From positions 46,602 through 110,601 of the forward strand of contig NZ_VFAC01000010.1 in the NCBI RefSeq assembly GCF_007644105.1: a DNA stretch of 64,000 nt, written 5' to 3'. Below, piece after piece: positions 28,219 to 40,290 of the stretch (position 1 is its first letter; each line of letters starts with the position of its first letter). The stretch is from Elioraea rosea (GTDB lineage: Bacteria > Pseudomonadota > Alphaproteobacteria > Acetobacterales > Acetobacteraceae). Under the pieces are notes generated by a model. It did no database searches. It was not told the origin of the DNA and worked only from the letters and a program-made list of their open reading frames with translations. The translations under genes were made by a program, and so were the position numbers.

Positions 28219-29574
28219 ATGGCCAGCGTGGACGAGATCATCGATCGGCTTGGCGGCCCGGAGCGGGCAGCCCAGCTCACCGCCGTCGGAACCGAAGCCA
28301 TTCGCAAGTGGCGCCAGGGCAAGGCGATTCCTGCCCGCCACTGGCCGGTGATCCTCAAGGAGACCGGTCTGACGCTGGCCGACATGCCAGGCGCAGCCGC
28401 CGCCGAGGCACCGAGCGCCGATGGCCGCCCGCCCGGTGCGACTGCCGCCGTGGTCCTGGCCGACGGCACGGTGCTCTGGGGCCGCGGCTTCGGCGCGCAT
28501 GCCACCACCGTCGGCGAGGTGTGCTTCAACACATCGATCACCGGCTACCAGGAAATCCTGACAGACCCGTCCTACGCCGGGCAGATCATCACCTTCACCT
28601 TCCCCCATGTCGGGAACGTCGGCACCAACGCCGAGGACATCGAGACGACCACGCCCGCAGCCCGCGGCCTGATCGTGCGCGACGACCCGACCGAACCCTC
28701 GAACTGGCGGAGCGATCGGGGGCTGCCCGCCTGGCTGCTGAGCCATGGCCTCCCCGGCCTCGCGGGCATAGACACGCGGCGTCTGACGCGGCGCATCCGC
28801 GACGCTGGAGCGCCGACGGGCGTGCTCGCCTACCCCGCCGATGGCCGGTTCGACCTTCCCGCGCTCGTCGAGCAGGCGCGCGCATGGCCCGGCCTCGAGG
28901 GGATGGACCTCGCCCGCGAGGTCACCGCACGGCAGACCTACACCTGGGACGAGGCGACCTGGACCTGGCCCACGGGGTATGCGCGGCAGGAGGCGCCGCG
29001 GCGCCATGTCGTCGCCATCGACTACGGCGCCAAGCGCAACATCCTCCGCTGCCTGGCCGCCGCCGGCTGCCGCGTAACGGTGGTGCCCGCGGCCGCGACG
29101 GCAGAGGACATCCTCCGCCACGAACCGGACGGCGTGTTCCTCTCCAACGGCCCGGGCGACCCGGCAGCGACCGGTGCCTATGCCGTTCCCGCCATCCGCG
29201 CGGTGCTCGAGAAGAGGGTGCCGGTGTTCGGCATCTGCCTCGGCCACCAGCTTCTTGCCCTGGCGCTGGGGGCGAAGACGCGCAAGCTCGAGCGCGGCCA
29301 TCGCGGCGCCAACCACCCGGTGAAGGACCTGACCACCGGCAAGGTGGAGATCACCAGCCAGAACCACGGCTTCGCGGTGATCCCCGAGACCCTGCCCGAG
29401 GGCGTCTCGGTGACGCACACCTCCCTGTTCGACGGGACGAACGAGGGCATCGCCGCGGTCGACAGGCCCGCCTTTTCGGTTCAGTACCACCCCGAAGCGA
29501 GCCCGGGCCCGACCGACAGCCACTACCTGTTCCACCGCTTCGTGGAGATGATCGACCGGGCGAAGGCGGCGTGA
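28219..29574 (+). CDS. carA: carbamoyl-phosphate synthase small subunit with N-terminal HTH-like extension
   Basis: A 451-residue CarA, about 70 residues longer than the E. coli protein. Residues about 75-451 are the standard glutamine amidotransferase subunit: FGICLGHQLLALALG holds the catalytic Cys, and QYHPEASPGP holds the catalytic His and Glu. Residues 1-52 (RAAQLTAVGTEAIRKWRQG, IPARHWPVIL) look like a small Cro/YdaS-type helix-turn-helix. I recall that short HTH domains fused to carbamoyl-phosphate synthase are known in alphaproteobacteria. CarA supplies ammonia from glutamine to CarB for arginine and pyrimidine synthesis. Confidence 0.95.
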   Translation: MASVDEIIDRLGGPERAAQLTAVGTEAIRKWRQGKAIPARHWPVILKETGLTLADMPGAAAAEAPSADGRPPGATAAVVLADGTVLWGRGFGAHATTVGEVCFNTSITGYQEILTDPSYAGQIITFTFPHVGNVGTNAEDIETTTPAARGLIVRDDPTEPSNWRSDRGLPAWLLSHGLPGLAGIDTRRLTRRIRDAGAPTGVLAYPADGRFDLPALVEQARAWPGLEGMDLAREVTARQTYTWDEATWTWPTGYARQEAPRRHVVAIDYGAKRNILRCLAAAGCRVTVVPAAATAEDILRHEPDGVFLSNGPGDPAATGAYAVPAIRAVLEKRVPVFGICLGHQLLALALGAKTRKLERGHRGANHPVKDLTTGKVEITSQNHGFAVIPETLPEGVSVTHTSLFDGTNEGIAAVDRPAFSVQYHPEASPGPTDSHYLFHRFVEMIDRAKAA

Positions 29575-29581
29575 GGGCGCC

Positions 29582-30211
29582 ATGCCCGACACCGCAGCCC
29601 TGCTCGCCTTCGCCGCCATCTCTCTGGGGATGGTGCTTACACCCGGACCGAACATGATCTATCTGATCAGCCGCTCGATCGCGCAGGGGCGCGCGGCAGG
29701 GCTGATCTCGCTTCTCGGCGTCGCGCTCGGCTTCGTGTTTTACATGGTCGCCGCCGCGCTCGGCATCACCGCGCTGGTGATGGCCGTGCCCTACGCCTAT
29801 GACGCGCTGCGGCTCGCGGGTGCGGCCTATCTCGCCTGGCTCGCCTGGCAGGCCTTCACCGGCAGGGCCACGCCCTTCGCGCCGAAGCGCCTGCCGCGCC
29901 ACGACGCCCGGCGGCTTTTCGCAATGGGGTTCGTCACCAACCTCCTGAATCCCAAGATCGCGGTGATGTACCTCTCGCTCCTGCCCCAGTTCATAGACCC
30001 GTCCGCGGGAAGCGTGCTCACCCAGTCCATCGCGCTGGGCACGACGCAGATCGCCATCAGCATGGCGGTCAACGCGCTGATCATCCTCGGGGCGGTGCAG
30101 GTCGCGGTGCTGCTCGCGACGCGGCCTCTCTTCGCCCGCGTGCAGCGCTGGCTGATGGGCACGGTGCTCGCCGCCCTCGCGGCGCGGATGGCGACGGACG
30201 GCCGCTCCTGA
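29582..30211 (+). CDS. LysE-family exporter (first copy)
   Basis: A 209-residue inner-membrane protein with about six hydrophobic helices and the LysE/RhtB hallmark TPGPNMIYLISRS. The family exports amino acids. It starts 7 bases after the carA stop and ends overlapping the second LysE gene by one base. The two copies share layout and many residues, so they look like a tandem duplication. Confidence 0.9.
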   Translation: MPDTAALLAFAAISLGMVLTPGPNMIYLISRSIAQGRAAGLISLLGVALGFVFYMVAAALGITALVMAVPYAYDALRLAGAAYLAWLAWQAFTGRATPFAPKRLPRHDARRLFAMGFVTNLLNPKIAVMYLSLLPQFIDPSAGSVLTQSIALGTTQIAISMAVNALIILGAVQVAVLLATRPLFARVQRWLMGTVLAALAARMATDGRS

Positions 30212-30843
30212 TGCCCGACACCGCCACCCTGCTGACCTTTGCGGCCCTCTCCTTCGGCCTCTGGATCACGCCGGGGCCGAACATGCTCTATCTCGTCTCG
30301 CGCTCGCTCGCGCAGGGCAACCGGGCGGGGATGGTGTCGCTGCTCGGTTGCCAGGCAGGCTCGGCGCTGATCATGCTCGGCGCGGCTGCGGGCATCACCG
30401 CGGCACTGCTCGCGATCCCCTACGCCTATGACGTGCTGCGCCTCGGCGGCGCTGCCTATCTCGCGTGGCTTGCGTGGCAGTCGGTCCGGCCGGGCGGCGT
30501 GCCGCTGTTCTCGCCGCGGCCAATGCCGAAGGAGGGCGACCTCAGGCTCTTCTCCATCGGGCTCGCGACGGCGGTGCTGAACCCGAAGGTGGCGCTGTTC
30601 TACGTCGCGGTGCTGCCGCCCTTCATGAACCCCGAAGCGGGCAGCCTGTTCCTGCAGGCGATCGTCCTCGGCTCGATCCAGGTCGGCGTCTGCACCCTGG
30701 GCGATGCCGTGCTCGTCACCGGCGCGGGCGGCGTGGCCCGCTTCCTGAACGCACGCCCGATGTGGATGGCCGCGCAGCGCTGGGTTCTCGGCGCGGCGCT
30801 CGCGCTGATCGCGGTGAAGCTCGCGACCGAGAGCAGGCAGTAA
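30211..30843 (+). CDS. LysE-family exporter (second copy)
   Basis: A 210-residue LysE/RhtB exporter with TPGPNMLYLVSRSLAQG and about six membrane helices. The start overlaps the previous stop (TGATG). Its closest visible relative in the window is the preceding gene; the two may act as separate exporters or as a heteromer. Substrate unknown. Confidence 0.9.
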   Translation: MPDTATLLTFAALSFGLWITPGPNMLYLVSRSLAQGNRAGMVSLLGCQAGSALIMLGAAAGITAALLAIPYAYDVLRLGGAAYLAWLAWQSVRPGGVPLFSPRPMPKEGDLRLFSIGLATAVLNPKVALFYVAVLPPFMNPEAGSLFLQAIVLGSIQVGVCTLGDAVLVTGAGGVARFLNARPMWMAAQRWVLGAALALIAVKLATESRQ

Positions 30844-30873
30844 CGGGCAGCAGGCAATAGCGGGAGGACGGCC

Positions 30874-31629
30874 ATGACCCTGTTCGATCTCACCGGGCGC
30901 GTCGCGCTCGTCACCGGCGGCAATGGCGGCATCGGCCTCGGCATGGCCAAGGGGATGGCCGATGCCGGCGCGTCGGTGATGGTCGCCGGGCGGAACAAGG
31001 AGAAGAGCGCCGCCGCCGCGAAGGCCTGCGGCGCCAAGGCCGCGTCCGTCGAGGTGGATGTCACGAAGGCCGACGAGGTCGAGGCAATGGTGAAGGCGAC
31101 CGTCGATCGCTTCGGGGCCATCGACATCCTCGTCATCAATGCCGGCATCAACATCCGCAAGCCCGCGCACGAGGCGAGCTTCGAGGAGTGGCACGCGGTT
31201 CTTTCCGCCAATCTCGACGCGGCCTTCCTCACCGCCAAGGCCGCCTACCCGGCGCTCAAGACATCCGGCCGCGGCAAGGTCATCACCACGGGCTCGATGA
31301 CCTCGCTGTTCGGCGCGGCCTTCGCGCCAGCCTACAGCGCATCGAAGGGCGGCATCGTGCAGTTCACCCGCTCGATCGCCGCGGCCTGGGCGCCGGACAA
31401 CATCCAGTGCAACGCCATCCTGCCGGGCTGGATCGACACCGACCTGACGCGCCAAGCGCGCAAGGACGTGCCAGGGCTCAACGAGCGCGTGCTCGCCCGC
31501 ACGCCGGCAGGCCGTTGGGGCTCGGGCGAGGACTTCGCCGGCATCGCCGTGTTCCTCGCCTCCTCCGCCTCCGACTTCGTCACCGGCACGGCCATCCCGG
31601 TCGATGGCGGATATTCCTCTACCATCTGA
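30874..31629 (+). CDS. SDR-family oxidoreductase between carA and carB
   Basis: A 251-residue classical SDR with TGGNGGIGLGMA, NAGINIRKPA and the catalytic YSASK. It resembles 2-deoxy-D-gluconate/gluconate 5-dehydrogenase-like SDRs, but the substrate is not certain. A good gggagga site precedes the ATG. It sits inside the carA-carB interval with two LysE genes, all in one direction with short gaps. Confidence 0.88.
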   Translation: MTLFDLTGRVALVTGGNGGIGLGMAKGMADAGASVMVAGRNKEKSAAAAKACGAKAASVEVDVTKADEVEAMVKATVDRFGAIDILVINAGINIRKPAHEASFEEWHAVLSANLDAAFLTAKAAYPALKTSGRGKVITTGSMTSLFGAAFAPAYSASKGGIVQFTRSIAAAWAPDNIQCNAILPGWIDTDLTRQARKDVPGLNERVLARTPAGRWGSGEDFAGIAVFLASSASDFVTGTAIPVDGGYSSTI

Positions 31630-31644
31630 AACGAGACAACAACG

Positions 31645-34890
<3,246 letters not shown>

Positions 34891-35041
34891 GCGCGGCGCG
34901 CCGCCCGGGCTGGCCTGAGAGAGAGGTCCTGCCCGCGGGCGCGTCGCTTCGTATCCGGCCGCGCGGGCGTCGCACAGTGCACCGGGCGGTGTCCGGCGAA
35001 GCCTTGCGCCGGGTTTCCATTGTGTATCGAGGAAGCGTGTC

Positions 35042-35515
35042 GTGCAGAAGTTCCCGATGACCGCAGAAGGCCTGAGCCGGTTGGAGGAGGAGCTCCGCCA
35101 GCTCAAGTCCGTCGAGCGCCCGGCGGTGATCCGCGCGATCGCCGAGGCCCGCTCGCATGGCGACCTGTCGGAGAACGCCGAGTATCACGCCGCGCGCGAG
35201 CGCCAGTCCTTCATCGAGGGGCGCGTGGCCGAGCTCGAGACGATCATCGCCTCGGCCGAGGTTATCGACATCTCCAAGCTCTCCGGTAGCCATGTCGCGT
35301 TCGGCGCGAAGGTGACGCTGATCGACGAGGACACGGAGGAGGAGAAGACCTACCAGATCGTCGGCGCGCACGAGGCCGACATCACCAAGGGCCTTCTGTC
35401 CATCTCGAGCCCCGTCGCGCGCGCCATACTCGGCAAGAAGAAGGGCGACGTGGTGGAGGTTGCCGCCCCCGGCGGCTCGAAGCAGTACGAGATCACCCAG
35501 GTCGCCTTCGGCTAA
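35042..35515 (+). CDS. greA: transcription elongation factor GreA
   Basis: A 157-residue GreA: an N-terminal coiled coil with the acidic tip ([18 protein letters not shown]) that rescues stalled RNA polymerase, and a C-terminal FKBP-like domain ([16 protein letters not shown]). The start is GTG, supported by gaggaag upstream and by the usual family N-terminus MQKFPMT. It follows carB after 150 GC-rich bases, a common alphaproteobacterial order. Confidence 0.96.
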   Translation: MQKFPMTAEGLSRLEEELRQLKSVERPAVIRAIAEARSHGDLSENAEYHAARERQSFIEGRVAELETIIASAEVIDISKLSGSHVAFGAKVTLIDEDTEEEKTYQIVGAHEADITKGLLSISSPVARAILGKKKGDVVEVAAPGGSKQYEITQVAFG

Positions 35516-36729
35516 TGCCAGCCACGGCCGCCGACGTCGCGGCCGCATCGGCGCGCATCGCCGGCCAGGTTCTCCGCACCCCGCTCGTCCCCGCGCATGC
35601 GATGTCGCGGCGCCTCGGGGCGGAGCTGTTCATCAAGCTCGAGACGCTGCACCGCACCGGAAGCTTCAAGGAGCGTGGCGCGCTGAACCGACTTCTCGCC
35701 CTCTCGGAGGACGAGCGCGCGCGCGGCGTCATCACCATGTCGGCTGGCAACCACGCGCAGGCGGTGGCCTATCACGCCGCGCGCCTCGGCATCGCCGCGA
35801 CCGTGGTGATGCCGCGCTTCACGCCGAACGCGAAGGTCGCGCGCACGGCCGCGCACGGCGCCTCCGTCGTGCTCGAGGGCGAGACGCTCGGCGATTCGGG
35901 AACGCATGCGCGCACGCTCGCCGCCGAACGTGGGCTCACCATCATCCACCCCTACGATGACGATCTGGTCATCGCCGGCCAGGGCACCGCCGGGCTCGAG
36001 ATGCTCGAGGACGAGCCCGGGCTCGACAGCCTCGTCATCCCCGTCGGCGGCGGTGGGCTGATCGCGGGCTGCGCGCTCGCCGCGCACGCGGCGAACCGCG
36101 GCATCCGCGTCATCGGCGTCGAGGTCGAGGGCTGGACCTCTGCCGCGCAGAGGCTCGCCGGCGAGCCCGTGCGCACGCGCGGTGCAACGATCGCCGAGGG
36201 CATCGCCGTCAACGACGTGGGCGAGCGGCCTTTCGCGATCATCCGCGAGCAGGTCGCCGAGGTTCTCGTCGTCTCCGAGGCGATGATCGAGAAGGCGATC
36301 GTGCTGCTTGCCGAGGAGGCGAAGCTCGTCGCCGAGGGGGCGGGGGCGGCGGGAATCGCGGCGATGCTCGCCTATCCGGAGCGCTTTGCCGGCCGCCGCG
36401 TCGGCGCGATCCTCTGCGGCGGAAACATCGACACGCGCATCCTTGCCAACGTGCTCCTGCGCGGTCTGGTGCGGGATGGCAGGATGCTGCGGCTTGCCGT
36501 CGACATCGCCGACCGGCCGGGTGTGCTCGCAGAAGTGGCCGGCCGGATCGCCCAGGCAGGCGGCAATATCATCGAGGTGACGCACCAAAGGCTGTTCGCC
36601 TCGGAAAGCGTGAAGGCCGCCGCGCTCGACCTCATCGTCGAGGCGCGCGATGCGGCGCACGGCCAGGCGATCCTCGACGCGCTCTCCGGTGCCGCGTTCG
36701 TCGTGAAGCGGCTGCCGCCAGGCGGCTAA
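35515..36729 (+). CDS. ilvA: threonine ammonia-lyase with ACT domain
   Basis: A 404-residue fold-type II PLP enzyme. The PLP lysine is in TGSFKERGAL, the glycine-rich loop is GGGGLIAGCA, and a single C-terminal ACT domain (VDIADRPGVLAEVAGRIAQ) is present. It deaminates threonine to 2-oxobutanoate, the first step to isoleucine. Its ATG overlaps the greA stop (TAATG), and its end overlaps the convergent Lrp gene by four bases. The short form with one ACT domain could also serve catabolism. Confidence 0.92.
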   Translation: MPATAADVAAASARIAGQVLRTPLVPAHAMSRRLGAELFIKLETLHRTGSFKERGALNRLLALSEDERARGVITMSAGNHAQAVAYHAARLGIAATVVMPRFTPNAKVARTAAHGASVVLEGETLGDSGTHARTLAAERGLTIIHPYDDDLVIAGQGTAGLEMLEDEPGLDSLVIPVGGGGLIAGCALAAHAANRGIRVIGVEVEGWTSAAQRLAGEPVRTRGATIAEGIAVNDVGERPFAIIREQVAEVLVVSEAMIEKAIVLLAEEAKLVAEGAGAAGIAAMLAYPERFAGRRVGAILCGGNIDTRILANVLLRGLVRDGRMLRLAVDIADRPGVLAEVAGRIAQAGGNIIEVTHQRLFASESVKAAALDLIVEARDAAHGQAILDALSGAAFVVKRLPPGG

Positions 36730-37214
36730 CCCTCGGCGATCGGCACGCCGGCCTTGTCCTTGCCGGTGCGGATCGTCTGCAGCGTCTGCACGCGGGTGAC
36801 GTTCGGGGCGCCGGTGAGCCTGCGGGTCAGCTCGTTCTCGTGCGCCGTGTCGCGCGCGACGAGCTTCAGCATGAAGTCCCCCCCGCCGCGGATCATGTGG
36901 CACTCGCGCACCTCCGGCCAGGCGGAAACCATCTCCTCGAAGGCGTCGAGCACGGTCTGGCGCTGGCTGTCGAGGCCGACGAGTGCGAAGAACATCACGT
37001 CGTAGCCGAGATGCGAGGGCTCGGTGTCGGCATGGTACCCGCGGATGACGCCGGCCTCCTCGAGCCTGCGCACGCGCCTGAGGCAGGGCGGGGCGGAGAT
37101 GCCGACACGCTTGGCGAGCTCGACATTGGTCATCCGGCCGTCGTCCTGCAGCTCTGCGATGATCCGCCTGTCGATCTGGTCGAGCACCGGCGCCTCGCCG
37201 GCGGTTTTCCGCAT
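36726..37214 (-). CDS. Lrp/AsnC-family regulator
   Basis: A 162-residue Lrp-type protein: an N-terminal HTH ([28 protein letters not shown] is the family opening) and a C-terminal RAM ligand-binding domain. Such proteins sense amino acids. Convergent neighbour ilvA makes an isoleucine precursor, which suggests a related signal, but the target genes are not shown. The start at MRKTAGEAP was taken because the longer upstream frame looks non-coding. Confidence 0.9.
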   Translation of the reverse strand: MRKTAGEAPVLDQIDRRIIAELQDDGRMTNVELAKRVGISAPPCLRRVRRLEEAGVIRGYHADTEPSHLGYDVMFFALVGLDSQRQTVLDAFEEMVSAWPEVRECHMIRGGGDFMLKLVARDTAHENELTRRLTGAPNVTRVQTLQTIRTGKDKAGVPIAEG

Positions 37215-37374
37215 GGACGCAATCCCCGTAACGATGAAGCTTCCCAGCGCGAAAGAATATTGCATGCTCGGGCCGGTGCCGGAAGGGCGCGAACGGTGTC
37301 ATGCGTGCATCGCAGACCTTGCTCACGGCCCATGCTCGGCAATATTCTGGCCTGCAAGGAAGGACACAGACGCG

Positions 37375-38343
37375 ATGGCCGAGGAGATCACCACGCCGGT
37401 GCTGATCATCGGCGCCGGGCCGGCAGGCTACACGGCGGCGATCTACGCGGCGCGCGCGGCGCTCAGGCCCGTCCTGGTGGCCGGGCTCCAGCCTGGCGGG
37501 CAGCTCACCATCACGACCGACGTGGAGAACTATCCCGGCTTCGCCGACGTGATCCAGGGCCCCTGGCTCATGGAGCAGATGCGCAAGCAGGCCGAGCATG
37601 TCGGCACGCAGGTGATCGAGGACGTGATCACCGAGGTCGATCTCTCGCGGCGCCCGTTCCGTGCCAAGGCCGATTCGGGCACGCGCTTCGTTGCCGAGAC
37701 GGTGATCATCGCCACAGGCGCGCAGGCGCGCTGGCTCGGCCTCGAGAGCGAGAAGCGCCTGTCCGGCGCCGGCGTCTCCGCCTGCGCGACGTGCGACGGG
37801 TTCTTCTTCCGTGGCCGCGAGGTCGTCGTCGTCGGCGGGGGCAACTCCGCCGTCGAGGAGTCGCTCTATCTCGCCAACATCGCCGCGAAGGTGACGCTGG
37901 TGCACCGGCGCGACTCGCTTCGGGCGGAGAAGATCCTCCAGCAGCGCCTGTTCGCCCACCCGAAGGTGACGGTGGTGTGGAACAAGGTGGTCGAGGAGAT
38001 CCTTGGCGAAGGCAGCCCTCCCGCCGTCAGCGGCGTGCGCCTGCGCGACACGCTCACCGGCGCGGAGAGCACGCTCGCCACCGAAGGGGTGTTCATCGCG
38101 ATCGGCCACTCGCCCACGACGGCGCTGTTCCGTGGGCAGGTCGAAATGGACGCGGAAGGGTATATCGTGACGGAGGCCGACAGCACGCGCACCTCGGTTC
38201 CCGGTGTGTTCGCCGCCGGCGATGTTCAGGACAAGGTGTTCCGCCAGGCCGTGACGGCCGCCGGCACGGGCTGCATGGCCGCGCTCGAGGCCGAGAAGTT
38301 CCTGGCGGCGAACGCTGGCGCCACGGCGCTGGCGGCGGAGTAG
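37375..38343 (+). CDS. trxB: thioredoxin-disulfide reductase
   Basis: A 322-residue TrxB flavoprotein. FAD motif [16 protein letters not shown] is near the N-terminus, the redox site [11 protein letters not shown] is intact, the NADPH motif is [15 protein letters not shown], and the C-terminal FAD segment is [10 protein letters not shown]. It keeps thioredoxin reduced with NADPH. The start follows aaggaagga. It lies just before the VtlR/LsrB-type LysR gene, as in many Rhizobiales. Confidence 0.96.
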   Translation: MAEEITTPVLIIGAGPAGYTAAIYAARAALRPVLVAGLQPGGQLTITTDVENYPGFADVIQGPWLMEQMRKQAEHVGTQVIEDVITEVDLSRRPFRAKADSGTRFVAETVIIATGAQARWLGLESEKRLSGAGVSACATCDGFFFRGREVVVVGGGNSAVEESLYLANIAAKVTLVHRRDSLRAEKILQQRLFAHPKVTVVWNKVVEEILGEGSPPAVSGVRLRDTLTGAESTLATEGVFIAIGHSPTTALFRGQVEMDAEGYIVTEADSTRTSVPGVFAAGDVQDKVFRQAVTAAGTGCMAALEAEKFLAANAGATALAAE

Positions 38344-38473
38344 TCGAGAGGCAGGTTGGCTGGGGCCGCGCCCGCGGGGCGCAGGCCAGAAGAATGGCCA
38401 GCACGATGGGAGGACGCCGCCGCTCCGGCGCGGCATGGACATCCCGCGTGCGCGGTCGGAGCGGGAGCGAGAG

Positions 38474-39358
38474 ATGGACTGGGACAAGCTGCGGGTTTTC
38501 CACGCTGTGGCGGAGGCGGGAAGCTTCACCCATGCGGGGGAGACGCTGAACCTCTCCCAGTCGGCGGTGAGCCGGCAGATCTCGGCGCTCGAGGAGGCGC
38601 TCGCCGTGCCACTGTTCCACCGGCACGCGCGCGGGCTGATCCTCACCGAGCAGGGCGAGACGCTGAACCGCACCGTGCGCGAGGTGTTCGCCAAGCTCGC
38701 GATGACCGAGACGCTGCTCACGGAGAGCAAGGAGAAGCCCACGGGCCGGCTGAAGGTGACGACCACCGTCGCCTTCGGCTCGACCTGGCTCGCGCCGCGG
38801 CTGAAGGACTTCCTCGACCACTATCCCGAGATCACGCTGTCGGTCGTGCTCGACGACGCGGAGCTCGACCTCGCCATGCGCGAGGCGGACGTCGCGATCC
38901 GGATGCACCCGCCCCGGCAGCCTGATCTCGTGCAGCGCCACCTTCTGACGATCTCCTGGGTGGTCTACGCCTCGGAGGAGTACCTCGCTAAGCACGGCAC
39001 GCCGCAGCGCATCGAGGACCTCGCCGACCACAAGCTCGTGCTCTACGGCGAGTATCGCCCCCCCGTGCCCGACATCAACTGGCTCGCCGAAGCCGGCAAG
39101 CGGGCGGGCGTGACGCGCAAGCCCGCACTCGAGATGAACTCGATCTTCGGCATGCTGCGGGCCGCCCGGAGCGGCCTCGGCATCGCCGCGCTGCCCGACT
39201 ACATGGTCGAGGAGACGGAGGGGCTGGTGCGCGTGCTGCCGGAGGTGAAGGCCCCGAAGGTGGACGCCTATTTCGTCTATCCGGAAGAGCTCAGGAATTC
39301 CAAGCGCGTGGCCGTGTTCCGCGACTTCCTTCTCGCGCGGCTCGCCGAGAAGGGCTGA
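38474..39358 (+). CDS. vtlR: LysR-type regulator of the VtlR/LsrB kind
   Basis: A 294-residue LysR protein. The opening MDWDKLRVFHAVAEAGSFTH with the HTH NLSQSAVSRQISALEE and SKEKPTGRL matches LsrB of Sinorhizobium and VtlR of Brucella, which activate AbcR-type sRNAs and stress genes and lie downstream of trxB. Here too trxB precedes it, and a structured sRNA gene follows about 215 bases later. The start at MDWDKL follows gggagcgagag. I propose that the regulator controls the downstream sRNA, by analogy. Confidence 0.85.
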   Translation: MDWDKLRVFHAVAEAGSFTHAGETLNLSQSAVSRQISALEEALAVPLFHRHARGLILTEQGETLNRTVREVFAKLAMTETLLTESKEKPTGRLKVTTTVAFGSTWLAPRLKDFLDHYPEITLSVVLDDAELDLAMREADVAIRMHPPRQPDLVQRHLLTISWVVYASEEYLAKHGTPQRIEDLADHKLVLYGEYRPPVPDINWLAEAGKRAGVTRKPALEMNSIFGMLRAARSGLGIAALPDYMVEETEGLVRVLPEVKAPKVDAYFVYPEELRNSKRVAVFRDFLLARLAEKG

Positions 39359-39526
39359 CCGCGGCAGCCACTCGCGACGCCCCCAAACCGGCGTGCGCCT
39401 AGAAACCGTTTCGAAACAATGGCCTGGAACACAATCCTGCCATCGGTATGCGGTCGCCGCATGGCGGCCCCGGCCATTTCGCGCTGCAACAGAGGCAAGT
39501 GCGGCCTATATCGTCAGCATCATTGA

Positions 39527-39540
39527 GTGATCGTGATCAC
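39527..39540. promoter_or_regulatory. 14-bp palindrome upstream of the sRNA
   Basis: GTGATCGTGATCAC is a perfect inverted repeat located where the activator site of the sRNA would be expected. The core TGAT-N4-ATCA also resembles FNR/CRP-family sites. Which protein binds it (VtlR-type or CRP/FNR-type) cannot be told. A possible -10 (tattcg) follows about 22 bases later. Confidence 0.5.
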
Positions 39541-39646
39541 ACACGAATTCTTGGAAATGGTGTATTCGTTTCTGTGTTGAACGATTCGCGGCCTTTGCCG
39601 CACCAGTTCCGGCTCCCAGCCGGAAACCGGGGTCTTCGGACCCCAT

Positions 39647-39681
39647 CGTCTCCCAGACGTGAAGCCTCCCTGTATCACTTG
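39647..39681 (+). repeat. attL: left 35-bp direct repeat of the island
   Basis: This 35-bp segment (from CGTCTCCCAGACG through TGTATCACTTG) is identical to 53803-53837. It is the last hairpin and single-stranded tail of the sRNA. Together with the integrase at the other end, it marks the left junction of a 14.2 kb integrated element. Confidence 0.9.
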
Positions 39682-39711
39682 GCCCCGGTGGAAACACCGG
39701 GGCCCTTCTTT
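39681..39711 (+). terminator. intrinsic terminator of the sRNA (left copy)
   Basis: GGCCCCGGTG and CACCGGGGCC form a perfect 10-bp stem with a GAAA loop, followed by a T-rich tail (cttctttttc). It differs in sequence, but not in design, from the terminator after the right repeat, so it was probably brought by the element and now ends the host sRNA. Confidence 0.9.
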
Positions 39712-39765
39712 TTCAATGGGTTAGATCTTCATCGATGCTTCCTCGCCAGCAGCGGCCAGGAGGGC

Positions 39766-39783
39766 TGGGACCGTTCTGGGACC
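39766..39783 (+). repeat. TGGGACC pair, left end of island
   Basis: Two TGGGACC copies lie 11 bp apart (start to start). The same pair with the same spacing and orientation is at 53654-53671 near the other end. The arrangement suggests integrase or excisionase arm sites. Confidence 0.6.
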
Positions 39784-39880
39784 GGCCACGCTCGGCCAGG
39801 GGCCCTACTATCCCTCTCCACGAGACGTGGTATGTATAATGATACTCAAATTTCGGTTCTCTAAGCCGTTTCTGCGACAG

Positions 39881-39907
39881 TGCCAATAGTGTCAGTAGTG
39901 CCAAAAC
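39881..39907 (-). repeat. 9-bp iterons, left end of island
   Basis: Three 9-base units, TGCCAATAG, TGTCAGTAG and TGCCAAAAC, lie head to tail. Read on the opposite strand they match the units CTATTGGCG, TTATTGGCG and CTATTGGCA at the right end, so the two iteron sets face each other in inverted orientation. Confidence 0.6.
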
Positions 39908-40290
39908 TCCTCCATGCGCCCGAACCTGACGCAAGACGGCGGCGGCGCGTGGTGCTGTGCCTTCAGTGCTCGGTCAGGAGATCGCACGGCCGCCGACCCC
40001 GGTCGCTGACGAAGCCGCCTAATGGCACCGATGGCCGCCTCACGACCCCGCGTCACTGTCCGTTCGTGCTGTCCGCGCAGGCACTCCGCTGGCATTATTT
40101 CGAGCGAATCGCGGCGGGGCGGATGGGCACGAATGGGCGCAACGAATAAGGGGGATGAAACGACGGCACGTGCCGCATTGCTTTCCCGCCGACTTTCCCT
40201 CGCCGCCGTCGCCGACAGAGCAAAGGCGGAGCACTCGCCCTCTATCTCGAGAACCGACGCATCTCAAGGATACGGGGGGCGAGGCGCGCT

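Larger units (their letters stand above)
39575..39714 (+). ncRNA. structured small RNA, AbcR/alpha-r15-like
   Basis: Downstream of the VtlR/LsrB-type gene is a row of perfect stem-loops: GCGGC/GCCGC (39588-39601), TTCCGGCT/AGCCGGAA with loop CCC (39607-39625), GGGGTC/GACCCC with loop TTCG (39629-39644), CGTCT/AGACG with loop CCC (39647-39659), a CCTCCCTG single-stranded part, and an intrinsic terminator. The repeated CUCCC loops look like anti-Shine-Dalgarno seeds, as in AbcR RNAs. The 5' end is estimated. The 3' third is the island's left attachment repeat. Confidence 0.65.
39715..40290. other. island left end without a clear gene
   Basis: This 576-base stretch has no convincing coding frame. 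It holds integrase-type sites: TGGGACC at 39766-39772 and 39777-39783, and three 9-bp units at 39881-39907. The last part leads to the GTG start of the Ntn-hydrolase-like gene with GAGG upstream. Confidence 0.7.

Noticed and set aside
35512..38766. Minus-strand frame of 1084 codons opposite ilvA, trxB and part of the LysR gene
   Set aside because: It covers genes on both strands with clear families and has no recognisable domain; a product of high GC content.
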